Part shown: positions 43,984-52,987 of the stretch, one piece after another
Position numbering within the stretch: the first letter of the stretch is position 1
How the letters are laid out: every line of letters starts with the position of its first letter
Assembly (NCBI RefSeq): GCF_020621385.1
Contig: NZ_JAESVA010000006.1
Span: 1-64,000, forward strand
Length of the DNA: 64,000 bases
Direction of reading: 5' to 3'
DNA from: Acidisoma cellulosilyticum
GTDB lineage: Bacteria; Pseudomonadota; Alphaproteobacteria; Acetobacterales; Acetobacteraceae
Notes under the pieces: generated by a model
What the model was told of the DNA's origin: nothing
The model's input: the letters and a program-made list of their open reading frames with translations, nothing else
Database searches by the model: none
Made by a program: the position numbers and the translations under genes

Positions 43984-44982
43984 ATGACGGACCAAGACAA
44001 GATGAAAGCCCTGATGCTGGACGCGCCGAACGCGCCCTTCCGCCTCACGGACCTGCCGAAGCCGGTGCCTGGGCCGGGCCAGGTGCTGGTGCGGATCGAA
44101 GCGAGCGGGGTCAACCCGCTCGACACCAAGATCCGCGCCGGGGCGGCAGGGCATGCGCGCCACCCTCTCCCCGGGATTCTTGGCATCGACCTGGCCGGAA
44201 CGGTCGAAGCCCTCGGACCTGATGTCGAGGGTTTTCAGCCCGGTGATGCTGTCTACGGCATGACGGGCGGTGTGGGCGGTGTGCCAGGGTCGCTCGCGAC
44301 CCATGCGGCGGTCGATGCGCGGCTTCTCGCGCCGAAGCCCGCCGGTCTTTCCATGCGAGCAGCGGCAGCCCTGCCGCTCATCGTGATCACCGCCTGGGAA
44401 GGGCTGGTGGACCGCGCGCATTTGGCGGCCGGCCAGACCGTTCTCGTCCAGGCCGGCGGCGGCGGGGTCGGCCATGTGGCTGTGCAGATCGCGCTGGCTT
44501 TGGGCGCACGCGTCTATGCGACGCATCGCGGCAGCCATGGCGCTTATATCGAATCGCTCGGTGCCTTGCCGATCGATACGAGCAAGACCGAGATTGGCGA
44601 AATTCTTCAGGAGCATACCGGGGGACGCGGCTTCGATGTCGTCTTCGATACCGTCGGCGGCGCTGTGCTCGACGCCTCGTTCCAGTCCGTTAAACGCTTC
44701 GGCCATGTTGTCAGCGCACTCGGCTGGGGTCAGCATGCCCTGGCGCCGCTCTCCTTCAAAAGCGCGACCTATTCCGGCGTCTTCACCCTCCTGCCTTTAT
44801 TGACCGGCGAAGGGCGCGAGCGTCATGGCGCCATCCTCCGCGAAGCGAGCCGTTTGGCCGATGCAGGAAGATTGAGCCCGCGCCTCGATCCGAGGCTGTT
44901 TGACCTTGAAACGGCGGCCGATGCCCACGACGCCGTTGCGGCAGGCACGACGGCGGGTAAAGTGGTCGTCTCGATTTCCTGA
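43984..44982 (+). CDS. Medium-chain NADPH:quinone oxidoreductase-like dehydrogenase
   Basis: A 332-residue MDR-family protein with the NADP-binding stretch AGGGGVGHVAVQIALALGA and the N-terminal GroES-like fold (ASGVNPLDTKIRAG). Zinc-binding cysteines of true alcohol dehydrogenases are absent, so a quinone or enone reductase is more likely. AAGTAAGGAGGACCGC precedes the ATG. It forms a two-gene unit with the TehA-like carrier under the divergent AraC regulator. Confidence 0.88.
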   Translation: MTDQDKMKALMLDAPNAPFRLTDLPKPVPGPGQVLVRIEASGVNPLDTKIRAGAAGHARHPLPGILGIDLAGTVEALGPDVEGFQPGDAVYGMTGGVGGVPGSLATHAAVDARLLAPKPAGLSMRAAAALPLIVITAWEGLVDRAHLAAGQTVLVQAGGGGVGHVAVQIALALGARVYATHRGSHGAYIESLGALPIDTSKTEIGEILQEHTGGRGFDVVFDTVGGAVLDASFQSVKRFGHVVSALGWGQHALAPLSFKSATYSGVFTLLPLLTGEGRERHGAILREASRLADAGRLSPRLDPRLFDLETAADAHDAVAAGTTAGKVVVSIS

Positions 44983-45107
44983 TCTCTGCTTTGCCGATCG
45001 ACGTGGCGCGGTCGCCTGACAGGCGCCGCTCGACGTTCGCGCAATACTGCGCGCCAATGGCGACAATAATCGGCCCAGCATCGTCACCTCGCAACAATGA
45101 TCCGCAG

Positions 45108-45165
45108 AGACAAATGTCTGCGCCGTCCGGACAAGTGTTGTTCCGGTCAGACAGTTTATTGTCTG
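45108..45165. promoter_or_regulatory. Cluster of three inverted repeats upstream of the cupin gene
   Basis: AGACAAATGTCT (45108-45119), ACAAGTGTTGT (45131-45141) and CAGACAGTTTATTGTCTG (45148-45165) lie within 58 bases, all built on ACA...TGT arms. They sit 70-130 bases upstream of the cupin ATG in a 256-base gap. The pattern suggests a multi-site operator or a protein-binding promoter. The regulator is not obvious; AraC at 41852 or a regulator elsewhere is possible. Confidence 0.45.
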
Positions 45166-45238
45166 CGAGGACCATCGTTACGATCCCTGGCCTCTCTGCC
45201 TTGGATCGCCAAGCCCAATCCCACTGAAGGATAATCTC

Positions 45239-45679
45239 ATGGCCAAGGAATTCCTGCTGGCAGGCGTCGTCATGAAGCGACTGCTGTCCGGCGCAGAAAC
45301 GGATGGACAGTTTTGCCTGTTTGAAAACCGGAGTGACGGCGCGTCGCGCACCCCCATTCACGTCCACGCCGACGATGATGAAACCATCTATATGATGGTG
45401 GGAGAGATGCAGGCGATCGTCGGGGGACAGACCAAGGTCGTTCGTGCGGGTGAAACGCTTTTTCTGAAGCGAGGCATCCCCCATCAGCTCATGAATGTCA
45501 GCGGCGCGCCCATGCATTACATCCTGCTCTGCACGCCGAGTGGCTTCGAGGGCTTCGTTGCGGAAGGCGGACATGAACGGGCCGACGGCGCGGCGGTCGC
45601 TCCTCCCACTCCCGAGGATATCGCGCGGATGAAGTCTGCCGCCCCCCGGTTCGGTATCACGCTGATGCAGGCTTGGTGA
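45239..45679 (+). CDS. Cupin-domain protein
   Basis: A 146-residue single cupin. Motif 1 is PIHVHADDDETIYMMVGEM (two His and a Glu as metal ligands) and motif 2 is AGETLFLKRGIPHQLMN with the third His. It may be a small dioxygenase or isomerase, or a metal-dependent sensor. It precedes the GMC oxidoreductase by 67 bases in the same direction, suggesting they act on one compound. GGATAATCTC lies before the ATG. Confidence 0.8.
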   Translation: MAKEFLLAGVVMKRLLSGAETDGQFCLFENRSDGASRTPIHVHADDDETIYMMVGEMQAIVGGQTKVVRAGETLFLKRGIPHQLMNVSGAPMHYILLCTPSGFEGFVAEGGHERADGAAVAPPTPEDIARMKSAAPRFGITLMQAW

Positions 45680-45746
45680 CTTTCTATCGAGAGGCGTTGG
45701 CGCGGTCAGCGCCAACGCAACCGGCTGATGATTTGGAACTGACATT

Positions 45747-47273
45747 ATGGATTACGATTACATCGTCTGTGGCGCCGGGACATCGGGCAGCGTCGTTGCT
45801 GGCCGTCTTGCCGCGAGCCATACCGGCCGCGTTCTGCTGATCGAGGCCGGCGGCTCGGATCAATCCCCGCTGATCTCCGACCCGAATGCCTGGCCGATGA
45901 CACTCGGCACATCCCTCGACTGGGGATTCATGACCGACGCAAGCTCCGATCTGAACGGACGCTCCATCCCCTATTCGATGGGCAAAGTGCTGGGTGGCGG
46001 ATCGAGCATCAATGTATCGACATGGTCACGCGGCCATCGCTCGGATTGGGACGGCTTCAGCGCGGCCGCCCAAGACAAGCGTTGGTCCTATGAGGCTGTT
46101 CTCGAACTCTACCGCACCAAGATCGAAGATTGGCAGGGCCAGCCTGATCCGCGCTACCGGGGCGTCGGCGGCGCCGTCCATGTGCAGCAAGCCCCCTCAC
46201 CTTCCGCGTTTACGGAATCCCTGCTGTCATCTGCCAGCGATGCCGGCCTTGCGCGCTATCCGAATGCGAACGGCGCCATGATGGAAGGAACCGGGGGTGC
46301 GGCTCTGGTTGACGAGATCGTGCAGGATGGCAAACGCAAATCGATCTTTCAGTCCTATGTTGCTCCGCTCGTATCAAGCGACAATCTGCGCGTCTTGACC
46401 GACACGAAATTGCTCAAAATCCTTTTCGAAAAGAACCGCGCCGTCGGCGTCTTGCTGGAAAGCAATGGCCAGGTCATCGCCGTCAAAGCGCGAAGGGAGA
46501 TTGTGCTGTCCGCCGGGGCAATCAATACGCCGCGGATTCTGTTGCAGTCCGGCATCGGCGATCCTCAGGCTCTGCGAAAGCTGGGTATCGATGTGGTGCA
46601 AGCGCTACCCGCCGTGGGCGAGAACCTTCACGACCATGTGGCTTTCGGCTTCATCTGGGAAAAGACGCAGGAAGCCATGCCCTTCGTGCCAAGGAGCGAG
46701 TCCGCCTGCTTCTGGCGGACAGATGCCAATCTGGACGCGCCGAACATGTATACCTATGCCATCCAAGGCGCCTTCGCCTCCCCCGAAATTCTAAAGACGA
46801 CCAATCTCCCCGAAAATACCTGGTCGATGTTCGTGGGCATGCGGCCGCGGAGCCGGGGGCGGGTTTATCTTCGCGCGGCTGATGAAAGCGCGCCTGTCGG
46901 CATCGATTCAGGCTATCTTCGTGATCCCAAGGATCTGGACGATCTACGGTCAGGACTGGAGATTGCGCGCCAGATCGGTCATGGATCCGCCTTGAAGCGC
47001 TTCACGGTTGGAGAGGCGATGACGGTCGAGAATACGCGAGCCGGACAGGATCAGTTCTTCCGCGATAGTCTCGTCACCTTCTGGCATCAGTGCGGCACCG
47101 CGGCGGTCGGCACGGATGAGGCATCGGTTGTGGACGGATCATTGCGGGTTCATGGTATCGAAGGACTTCGCATTGCGGACGCCTCGGTGCTCCCGCAGGT
47201 GACGGTCGGCAATACGATGGCACCTTGCGTCGTTATTGGTGAACAGGCCGCTGGCTTTATTTTATCGGAATAA
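45747..47273 (+). CDS. GMC-family FAD oxidoreductase
   Basis: A 508-residue GMC oxidoreductase with CGAGTSGSVVAGRLAA at the N-terminus, MGKVLGGGSSINVSTWSRG and SAGAINTPRILLQSGIG, and the catalytic His in FWHQCGTAAVG. It is shorter than the first GMC protein at 31827 and only distantly similar, so it probably oxidises another alcohol. It follows the cupin and ends before a strong hairpin. Confidence 0.9.
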   Translation: MDYDYIVCGAGTSGSVVAGRLAASHTGRVLLIEAGGSDQSPLISDPNAWPMTLGTSLDWGFMTDASSDLNGRSIPYSMGKVLGGGSSINVSTWSRGHRSDWDGFSAAAQDKRWSYEAVLELYRTKIEDWQGQPDPRYRGVGGAVHVQQAPSPSAFTESLLSSASDAGLARYPNANGAMMEGTGGAALVDEIVQDGKRKSIFQSYVAPLVSSDNLRVLTDTKLLKILFEKNRAVGVLLESNGQVIAVKARREIVLSAGAINTPRILLQSGIGDPQALRKLGIDVVQALPAVGENLHDHVAFGFIWEKTQEAMPFVPRSESACFWRTDANLDAPNMYTYAIQGAFASPEILKTTNLPENTWSMFVGMRPRSRGRVYLRAADESAPVGIDSGYLRDPKDLDDLRSGLEIARQIGHGSALKRFTVGEAMTVENTRAGQDQFFRDSLVTFWHQCGTAAVGTDEASVVDGSLRVHGIEGLRIADASVLPQVTVGNTMAPCVVIGEQAAGFILSE

Positions 47274-47334
47274 GGAAAACTCCCTATCCATCATGAACAT
47301 CAGCCCCCAGATCACCACGGGTGCTGTTCGACCT

Positions 47335-47363
47335 GGAGCACTCCCTGACCAAGGGAGTGCTCC
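47335..47363 (+). terminator. Perfect 12-bp hairpin after the GMC gene
   Basis: GGAGCACTCCCT and AGGGAGTGCTCC pair perfectly around GACCA. It lies 62 bases after the GMC stop and 123 before the phosphatase gene. There is no T-run after it, so it may act as a Rho-dependent pause or mRNA-end stabiliser rather than a simple intrinsic terminator. Confidence 0.65.
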
Positions 47364-47485
47364 ACCGGTTAAGCGCTGTCGCAAATATGCAAAGCTGTAA
47401 CGCATATATTTTGACCCCGAGCCATTGCTGTGCCGCGTGACCGGCGCGGCGTGATCTGCCATCTAGGCTGAAACTGAAGGCGCAG

Positions 47486-48307
47486 ATGGCATTGGCAGAC
47501 TTAGCTTCAAATCGTGTGGTGACCTATGCCGTGGCGGATATCCACGGCAGGCTGGATCTTCTGCTCATCCTGCTGGACCTGATTACGGCGGATGCCGTCG
47601 CCCGCGATGCGCGCGCCAAGATTGTCTTCACAGGCGATTACGTGGATCGGGGTCGCGATTCGTGCGGCGTCATCGAACGGCTGATCGCGGGCCCTGAGCG
47701 CGACGGTGATGCCTTCGTCTGCCTACGCGGCAATCACGACGACCTCTTCGTGCGCAGCGTCACCACAGGATCCGAAGTCCCCGACTGGGCCTGGTTCCTC
47801 TTTAACCACACGCTTGAGAGTTATAGCAGCCTGCCGAACAGGGCGGTGTTGAACGACCGGCTTGGCCGCCATGTGGACTTTATCTCTGCCCTGCCGCTGA
47901 CGCACGACGACGGCAAATACTTCTTCGTCCATGCGGGCATCCGGCCGAATGTCGCGCTCGCGGATCAGGACGAGGAGGATCTGCTTTGGATCAGAGCGGA
48001 GTTTCTTGACTATCCGGGGTCGCTGCCTCGGCGTGTCGTCCACGGCCATACGATCATTGGTGATCGCCCGATCTTCGCGGGCAATCGTATCTCTGCCGAT
48101 ACCGGTGCCTATCGCTCCGGATTCCTCACCGCGATCGTGCTCGACGGTGATGAGGAAAGCTTTATCCAGGCCATTGGCGAGCCCGATGTCGGGGCGATCG
48201 AGCGCGAGCGCATTCTCAGCGAAGCCATGCAAAGCGGCGGCCTCCCCGCCAGTCTCGACCGCACGCCCTGGCTGTTCAGGGAAGTGGATAGCCTCGGGGC
48301 GATCTGA
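47486..48307 (+). CDS. Metallophosphoesterase (Ser/Thr protein phosphatase / diadenosine tetraphosphatase-like)
   Basis: A 273-residue calcineurin-like phosphatase. Metal-binding motifs appear in order: ADIHGRLD near residue 17 (Ala in place of the usual Gly of GDIHG), GDYVDRG near 50, RGNHDD near 79 and HGHTIIGDRP in the C-terminal half. It probably dephosphorylates a protein or a nucleotide. It stands alone between a hairpin and the convergent LysE gene, with no clear functional link to the neighbours. Confidence 0.9.
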   Translation: MALADLASNRVVTYAVADIHGRLDLLLILLDLITADAVARDARAKIVFTGDYVDRGRDSCGVIERLIAGPERDGDAFVCLRGNHDDLFVRSVTTGSEVPDWAWFLFNHTLESYSSLPNRAVLNDRLGRHVDFISALPLTHDDGKYFFVHAGIRPNVALADQDEEDLLWIRAEFLDYPGSLPRRVVHGHTIIGDRPIFAGNRISADTGAYRSGFLTAIVLDGDEESFIQAIGEPDVGAIERERILSEAMQSGGLPASLDRTPWLFREVDSLGAI

Positions 48308-48364
48308 CGAACGGCCGTCCATCTTTCTTTTGTCCGGTACCGAACCGCCCAAGGCGCTCGAAAA

Positions 48365-48997
48365 TCAATGGGGGGCGCGCATCACCATCAACTCAGCGCC
48401 GAAGCCGATCAGCACACTGGCGAAGCCATAGCGCTGGCCGGCCTGCACGGCAGGACGCCGCGCCAGCCAACCGCCGAGCGCTGCGCCCCATAGCGCAAAG
48501 GTCGCATCGAACAGGAAGCCGACGAAGACGAGTATCGCCCCGAGCAAGGCGAACTGCGCCAAAATCGGCCCGGCACCGGGTTGGACGAACTGCGGCAGCA
48601 ATACCGAGCAGAATATGAGTGGCTTCGGATTGAGCAGGTTGGTGAGAAAGCCACGGGTCACCACGCGCGTATTGCGGCGGCCACCGATAGGCGCGGCAGG
48701 GTCGCGCTCCGGCACCAGCGACCGCGCGCGCAATATGTCGATTCCAAGCCAGATCAGGTAAGCGGCCCCGACAAAACGAATGGTTGCGAACAGCCAGGGC
48801 GTTGTGCGGAACAAGGCCGCCAAGCCGACGGCCGCGAAGACGACGTGACAGGCCCTCGCCCCGCCGAGCCCGACGGTCGCTGCCAGCGCCTGCCTGCGGC
48901 CTTGCGCCGCGCCGGTCTGCAGAAGGAAGATCATGTCAGGGCCGGGTATCGTGTAGGCGACGATCAGCGTGCCGAGGAACATAAGACTATCGCTCAT
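48365..48997 (-). CDS. LysE/RhtB-family amino-acid exporter
   Basis: A 210-residue membrane protein with six hydrophobic segments and the family N-terminus LGTLIVAYTIPGPDMIFLLQTGAAQG. The GATATG start at 48997 follows AAGG; an open extension to 49039 is possible. It is divergent from an Lrp/AsnC regulator, the typical pairing for amino-acid efflux. It may export a homoserine, threonine or lysine-type amino acid. Confidence 0.9.
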   Translation of the reverse strand: MSDSLMFLGTLIVAYTIPGPDMIFLLQTGAAQGRRQALAATVGLGGARACHVVFAAVGLAALFRTTPWLFATIRFVGAAYLIWLGIDILRARSLVPERDPAAPIGGRRNTRVVTRGFLTNLLNPKPLIFCSVLLPQFVQPGAGPILAQFALLGAILVFVGFLFDATFALWGAALGGWLARRPAVQAGQRYGFASVLIGFGAELMVMRAPH

Positions 48998-49068
48998 ATC
49001 GACCTTAATAACCTCCTGGTGCCGAACGCCATCTGGCATTTATCGGGAGAGACGATATTATCATCGGC

Positions 49069-49584
49069 ATGAGTGCTGATCGAACGAATGGATTACAGGA
49101 TAATCAGTCTCCTTTCGGCCTTGACCGAACGGACGCCGCCATTCTGGGCCTTTTGCAGAATAATGCTCGGCTCTCCGTCAAGGAGATCGCCGCCGAGGTC
49201 GGCTTGGCGCCCTCTTCGACCCATGAGCGTATCCGGCGACTGCGCGATGCCGACATCCTGCGCGGTGCGCATGTCGAGGTCGATCCGAAGGCGCTCGGTA
49301 TCGGCCTTGAGGCGCTGCTGATGATCGAATTGTCGAAGCATCGCCGTTCGACGGTCGACACCTTCCTGGATGAGGTTGTGCAGGTGCCAGAGGTTCGTTT
49401 CGCGTTCCTCGTCACCGGCCGTCACGACCTTATCGTCCATGTGGTGGTGCGCGATACCCAGCATCTGAAGGATCTCGCGCTCGACAATTTCACCAATCGG
49501 CCGGGCGTCGCGCGGATCGAGACTTCAATCATCTTCGACGCGCGCCGCCGTCACGAGCTGCCGTTGTTAAGACAGCTCAGCTAG
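49069..49584 (+). CDS. Lrp/AsnC-family transcriptional regulator
   Basis: A 171-residue Lrp-type protein. The helix-turn-helix lies at about 20-60 (LDRTDAAILGLLQNNARLSVKEIAAEVGL, SSTHERIRRL) and the C-terminal RAM ligand-binding domain holds FAFLVTGRHDLIVHVVV. It is divergent from the LysE-type exporter with a 71-base gap and probably controls it in response to an amino acid. Confidence 0.92.
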   Translation: MSADRTNGLQDNQSPFGLDRTDAAILGLLQNNARLSVKEIAAEVGLAPSSTHERIRRLRDADILRGAHVEVDPKALGIGLEALLMIELSKHRRSTVDTFLDEVVQVPEVRFAFLVTGRHDLIVHVVVRDTQHLKDLALDNFTNRPGVARIETSIIFDARRRHELPLLRQLS

Positions 49585-49593
49585 CACGAGCGC

Positions 49594-49610
49594 GCTGTCT
49601 GTTCGACAGC
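49594..49610 (+). terminator. Weak hairpin after the Lrp-type gene
   Basis: GCTGTC and GACAGC pair around TGTTC, 10 bases after the regulator stop. There is no following T-run. The rest of the 240-base gap to the glycosyltransferase shows no gene. Confidence 0.35.
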
Positions 49611-49828
49611 CGATGGCCGAAGACCCGGGCAAACTATCTAGTCGGGCAGGCTGGCGGCGCTAACAAGTTTGCTCAGTAGACAGGCGAATTTGCGGCGAGG
49701 ATTGGGAACTACCTAGCCAAATGACTTAGCTGTTTTGTCTTCACCCTAGTCGCAGTCCTTATCTACCCCGGCCGGACGGCATGATACTAAGCCACGATAG
49801 CCCAGGACTTCGCGAGCACAGGATAGCA

Positions 49829-50740
49829 ATGCGTTTCTCCCTTATCATGGTGACGGGTGGCAGAACGACCGAAGTCGCTGAATTCATGGAATCGCTTGCC
49901 GCGCAAAGTTTCCAGGACTTCGAACTGATTATCGTCCAGCAAAATGCCGATGACCGTCTGGCCAGGATCATCGCAGCCTTCGCGGGCCGGTTTCCGCTCC
50001 AGGTCATCCGCTCTCTACCCCGCCAGATCAATCACAGCCGCAATGTCGGAACGGCCCAGGCCCAAGGTGAGATCCTCGCCTTTCCGGATGATGACTGCCT
50101 TTACCCTCCTGATCTGCTCTGCCAGGTCGATGAGATGTTCAATACTGCCGGCTCGGTCGGGATCGATATTCTGAGCGGTATCGCTGTCACGCCGGACGGC
50201 AAGCTCGGCTCCGGCCGCTGGCATAAGCAAGCCGGCCCGATTTCCCTTAAGACCGTCTGGACCAGCGCTATCGAGTTCAATCTCTTCATCCGTCGTACGG
50301 TTTATGAGGAGATCGGCGGCTTCGATAAGGGCATGGGTCTCGGCACGCCCTTTGCCTCGGGCGATGCGCAGGACCTCATTCTTCTGGCCAGGCGTATCGG
50401 CGCCCTGGCCTTCTATGATCCGGCGCTCCAGGCCATTCATCCGGATAAGCGATTGACGCCGGTCGCGGTCCAACGGGCCTTCGTCTATGGTGCCGGCCTC
50501 GGCTATGTGCTGCGCAAGCATCGCGTACCGATGAGCATCTGGATCAATTTCCTGATCCGCCCGTTCGGCGGCACCTTGCTCAGTCTGCTGCGCCTCAGGT
50601 TCTTCGAGGCCGGCTATTACTGGCTGACCTTTCGCGGCAGGCTGTCAGGGCTGATCGGCCCTCAAGCCAAGAAAGTCACCAAGATCGCAATGCTCCCGGA
50701 TGGCGATGGACCTTTGCCGAACCTTCACACCGTCCGCTAG
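49829..50740 (+). CDS. Family 2 glycosyltransferase
   Basis: About 303 residues from the ATG at 49829 (MRFSLIMVTGGR), preferred to an upstream in-frame start because the GT-A fold begins at FSLIMVT. The nucleotide-sugar metal motif is FPDDDCLYPPD, and EIGGFDKGMGLG follows the family. It is predicted to transfer a sugar in glycan or glycolipid synthesis on the cytoplasmic face. A second, similar enzyme follows after a palindromic repeat. Acceptor and sugar are unknown. Confidence 0.87.
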   Translation: MRFSLIMVTGGRTTEVAEFMESLAAQSFQDFELIIVQQNADDRLARIIAAFAGRFPLQVIRSLPRQINHSRNVGTAQAQGEILAFPDDDCLYPPDLLCQVDEMFNTAGSVGIDILSGIAVTPDGKLGSGRWHKQAGPISLKTVWTSAIEFNLFIRRTVYEEIGGFDKGMGLGTPFASGDAQDLILLARRIGALAFYDPALQAIHPDKRLTPVAVQRAFVYGAGLGYVLRKHRVPMSIWINFLIRPFGGTLLSLLRLRFFEAGYYWLTFRGRLSGLIGPQAKKVTKIAMLPDGDGPLPNLHTVR

Positions 50741-50844
50741 AGCAGATCACAGTCAGATGGAATTATCTGACTGTGTGAAGATGCTCGCAAAAACAACTAT
50801 CTAGAGCGCTATCTGTGAGCGTAAGCGAGCAGGAAGCGCTCTAG
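50737..50844. repeat. Palindromic intergenic repeat bounded by CTAGAGC and GCTCTAG
   Basis: The 108-base unit begins with CTAGAGC over the stop codon of the first glycosyltransferase and ends with GCTCTAG. It contains two stems: CACAGTCAGAT with ATCTGACTGTG (11 bp, loop GGAATT, 50748-50775) and CTAGAGCGCT with AGCGCTCTAG (10 bp, 50801-50844). The organisation resembles REP/RIME-type mosaic repeats common between genes of alphaproteobacteria. It nearly fills the gap to the second glycosyltransferase and may also regulate or stabilise the mRNA. Confidence 0.75.
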
Positions 50845-50863
50845 CGCAAGGGCAAGACAGATC

Positions 50864-51748
50864 ATGTTGGACTCTCGTTACCGGTTGGTCGTAGGCATTG
50901 CCACACGCGGCAGGGCATCGATATTGCTGGAGATGCTGGCGCAGCTTGAACAGCAGACGCGCCTGCCGGATAGGATTATTGTCTGCGGCAGCGAGCCTTC
51001 GGATATTGCCGGCGTCATCACGCAATTCCCGAAGGTCGAAACGCTGCTCTCCCCGCCGGGCCTCTGCCGTCAGCGCAATATGATCCTTGACGCTGCCGCC
51101 GATGCGGACCTCGTGATGTTCTTCGATGATGACTTCTTTGCCGATCCCGCCTATCTCGCGGCGATCGAGACCCATATGATGGGCCATCCGGCAACGATGG
51201 TCGCGAGTGGATTGGTTCTGGCCGATGGGATTAACGGTCCCGGCCTGACGGCCGCCGATGCCCATCTTATCCTGAAGACCAGCCAAGGTTTGGCCGCAGG
51301 AACCAGGCCGATGTTCTCAGGCTATGGCTGCAATATGGCAATCCGCATCAAACCCCTGCAGACCCATGGCATCCGGTTCGACGAGCGGCTGCAACTCTAT
51401 TGCTGGCAGGAAGACGTCGACGTCTCCCGCCGCCTCTCTGCCTTCGGCAATATCGTCCAACTGGAAGGCGCACAGGGCGTTCATCTCGGTTCCAAGCGCG
51501 GGCGCAGCCCGGGGGTGAAACTCGGCTATTCGCAAATCGCCAATCCGCTTTATCTCGCTGGCAAAGGCCTGGGCTATCCCTGGCATGTCGCTTTGACGCT
51601 GATCTTTCGCAATATGGCCAAGAATGTCCTGCGCGCGTTTTGGCCTGAGAGTTATGTCGATCGCCGCGGCCGTTTGCGCGGCAATGTCATCGCGCTGTGG
51701 CATCTCCTGCGCGGTCAAATGGCACCGGAAAAAGTGCTCAAAGTCTGA
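50864..51748 (+). CDS. Family 2 glycosyltransferase
   Basis: A 294-residue GT-A enzyme with the metal motif MFFDDDFFADPAYL and an N-terminal VVGIATRGRASILLEMLAQL strand-loop. YCWQEDVDVSRRLSAFG resembles the acceptor-side ED motif. It follows the first glycosyltransferase in the same direction and may act in the same glycan pathway. It ends at a bidirectional terminator facing the DegT-type gene. Confidence 0.87.
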   Translation: MLDSRYRLVVGIATRGRASILLEMLAQLEQQTRLPDRIIVCGSEPSDIAGVITQFPKVETLLSPPGLCRQRNMILDAAADADLVMFFDDDFFADPAYLAAIETHMMGHPATMVASGLVLADGINGPGLTAADAHLILKTSQGLAAGTRPMFSGYGCNMAIRIKPLQTHGIRFDERLQLYCWQEDVDVSRRLSAFGNIVQLEGAQGVHLGSKRGRSPGVKLGYSQIANPLYLAGKGLGYPWHVALTLIFRNMAKNVLRAFWPESYVDRRGRLRGNVIALWHLLRGQMAPEKVLKV

Positions 51749-51752
51749 CGGT

Positions 51753-51787
51753 AAAACGGCGGCTGGGTGTTTGCCTCGCCGCCTTTT
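51753..51787. terminator. Bidirectional intrinsic terminator between convergent genes
   Basis: AAAACGGCGGC at the left and GCCGCCTTTT at the right give a GGCGGC/GCCGCC stem (51758-51763 with 51778-51783), with a T-run on each strand. It ends both the glycosyltransferase transcript on the plus strand and the DegT transcript on the minus strand, which stops at 51801. Confidence 0.75.
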
Positions 51788-51800
51788 GTCGATTAACCGG

Positions 51801-52985
51801 TCAATCGGCTGCCATCGATCCCCAAGGCCAATGCACGGCCGCGAGGTGCGACTCGGCAAGGATCGAGAACTTGTCCTGCACGACAGTGACGACTTCGTCG
51901 AGTTCTGCCTCGGTCATAGTATCGAACATGGGAAGACTAATGACACGGCTTGCGACGTCATTGGTCACCGGCAGCGCGCCGAAAACCGCATGTTCCGCGA
52001 AATGACGCTGCTGCGCCAGATGCGGGCTGAAATAGGCGGCATTGCCGATACCCGCGGCCGTCAGCGCCGCCTGAAATTCACGCCGGTAAGGGCCATAGCC
52101 TTTGGGCAGCAGGCCGACGCCGAATTGATGCGCCTGCGCCCCGATCCGCCTCGGCTGAAAGGTGAAGTCCGGCAGCGCCTGCCGATAGCGCGCCATAATC
52201 TCGGAACGACGCGCCATGGCGCCCTCGAATCCGTTCAGCTGCTGCTGGCACAGCAAGGCGCCAATCTCGCTGAGCTTGCCGTTCAAACCCAGCATTGTCG
52301 CGGAACGCGCCTCGCCGAAGCCGAAATTGCACATCTGACGGAGGTCGTGGATGCGTTCCTCGTCGGCGCTATAGACGATCCCTGCCTCGCCGGTTGAGAA
52401 AGCCTTCGTCGCATGCATGGAAAAGACGACCGTGCCGCTGAAGCCGCTACCGAAACCGCGCCCATCGACAGAGACGGTGCCAAGGGACGCGGCGGCGTCG
52501 ACGACGACCGGAACCTTATACTGTGCCGCCAAACGCTCGTAGCGATCGAGGTCGATATCGAAGCCGAAGGTCGCGTATGGCACCACAACCGCGATCTCAT
52601 CCCCATAGAGCGCCAGAAGCCGCTCCTCGTCTTGCGGCGACGCGGCCCAGGTTGCGGGATCGATATCGCAGAACAAGGGCGTCAGGCCGCACCACATTGC
52701 GGCCTGCGCGGCCGCGGCAAAGGTGAAAGACGGCATGAGGGCATAGCGTGGTTTCGTCGGACGGCCGCCGATCGCCTGCTGCATGGCCAGCATCAGGCCG
52801 ATGGTCGCGTTGCACACCGTCATGCATTGGCCGCTGCCGGCAAACATCCGCGCGACCATGTCCTGTTCGAAGCGCGTATTGACCGGGCCGAAATTACTGA
52901 ACATGCGGCTGTCTTCGATAGCACGCAGTTCGGCACCGAGTTCACTCAACCTTGGCGGGTTCGGGCGAATGAATGCGACTGACAT
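51801..52985 (-). CDS. DegT/DnrJ/EryC1-family PLP aminotransferase
   Basis: A 394-residue sugar aminotransferase-fold protein. The PLP lysine is in FSMHATKAFSTGEAG, DAAASLGT supplies the cofactor-binding Asp, and NATIGLML the phosphate loop. It converts a keto sugar to an amino sugar, or modifies a related keto compound, for surface glycan or antibiotic-like products. It lies 2 bases after the upstream flavoprotein gene, so the two form one operon, convergent with the glycosyltransferases. Confidence 0.88.
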   Translation of the reverse strand: MSVAFIRPNPPRLSELGAELRAIEDSRMFSNFGPVNTRFEQDMVARMFAGSGQCMTVCNATIGLMLAMQQAIGGRPTKPRYALMPSFTFAAAAQAAMWCGLTPLFCDIDPATWAASPQDEERLLALYGDEIAVVVPYATFGFDIDLDRYERLAAQYKVPVVVDAAASLGTVSVDGRGFGSGFSGTVVFSMHATKAFSTGEAGIVYSADEERIHDLRQMCNFGFGEARSATMLGLNGKLSEIGALLCQQQLNGFEGAMARRSEIMARYRQALPDFTFQPRRIGAQAHQFGVGLLPKGYGPYRREFQAALTAAGIGNAAYFSPHLAQQRHFAEHAVFGALPVTNDVASRVISLPMFDTMTEAELDEVVTVVQDKFSILAESHLAAVHWPWGSMAAD

Positions 52986-52987
52986 GG

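Noticed and set aside
43264-44736. Open frame of 490 codons on the minus strand opposite TehA-like and oxidoreductase genes
   Set aside because: Crosses two real plus-strand genes and their ribosome site, with Arg/Gln/His-rich shadow composition.
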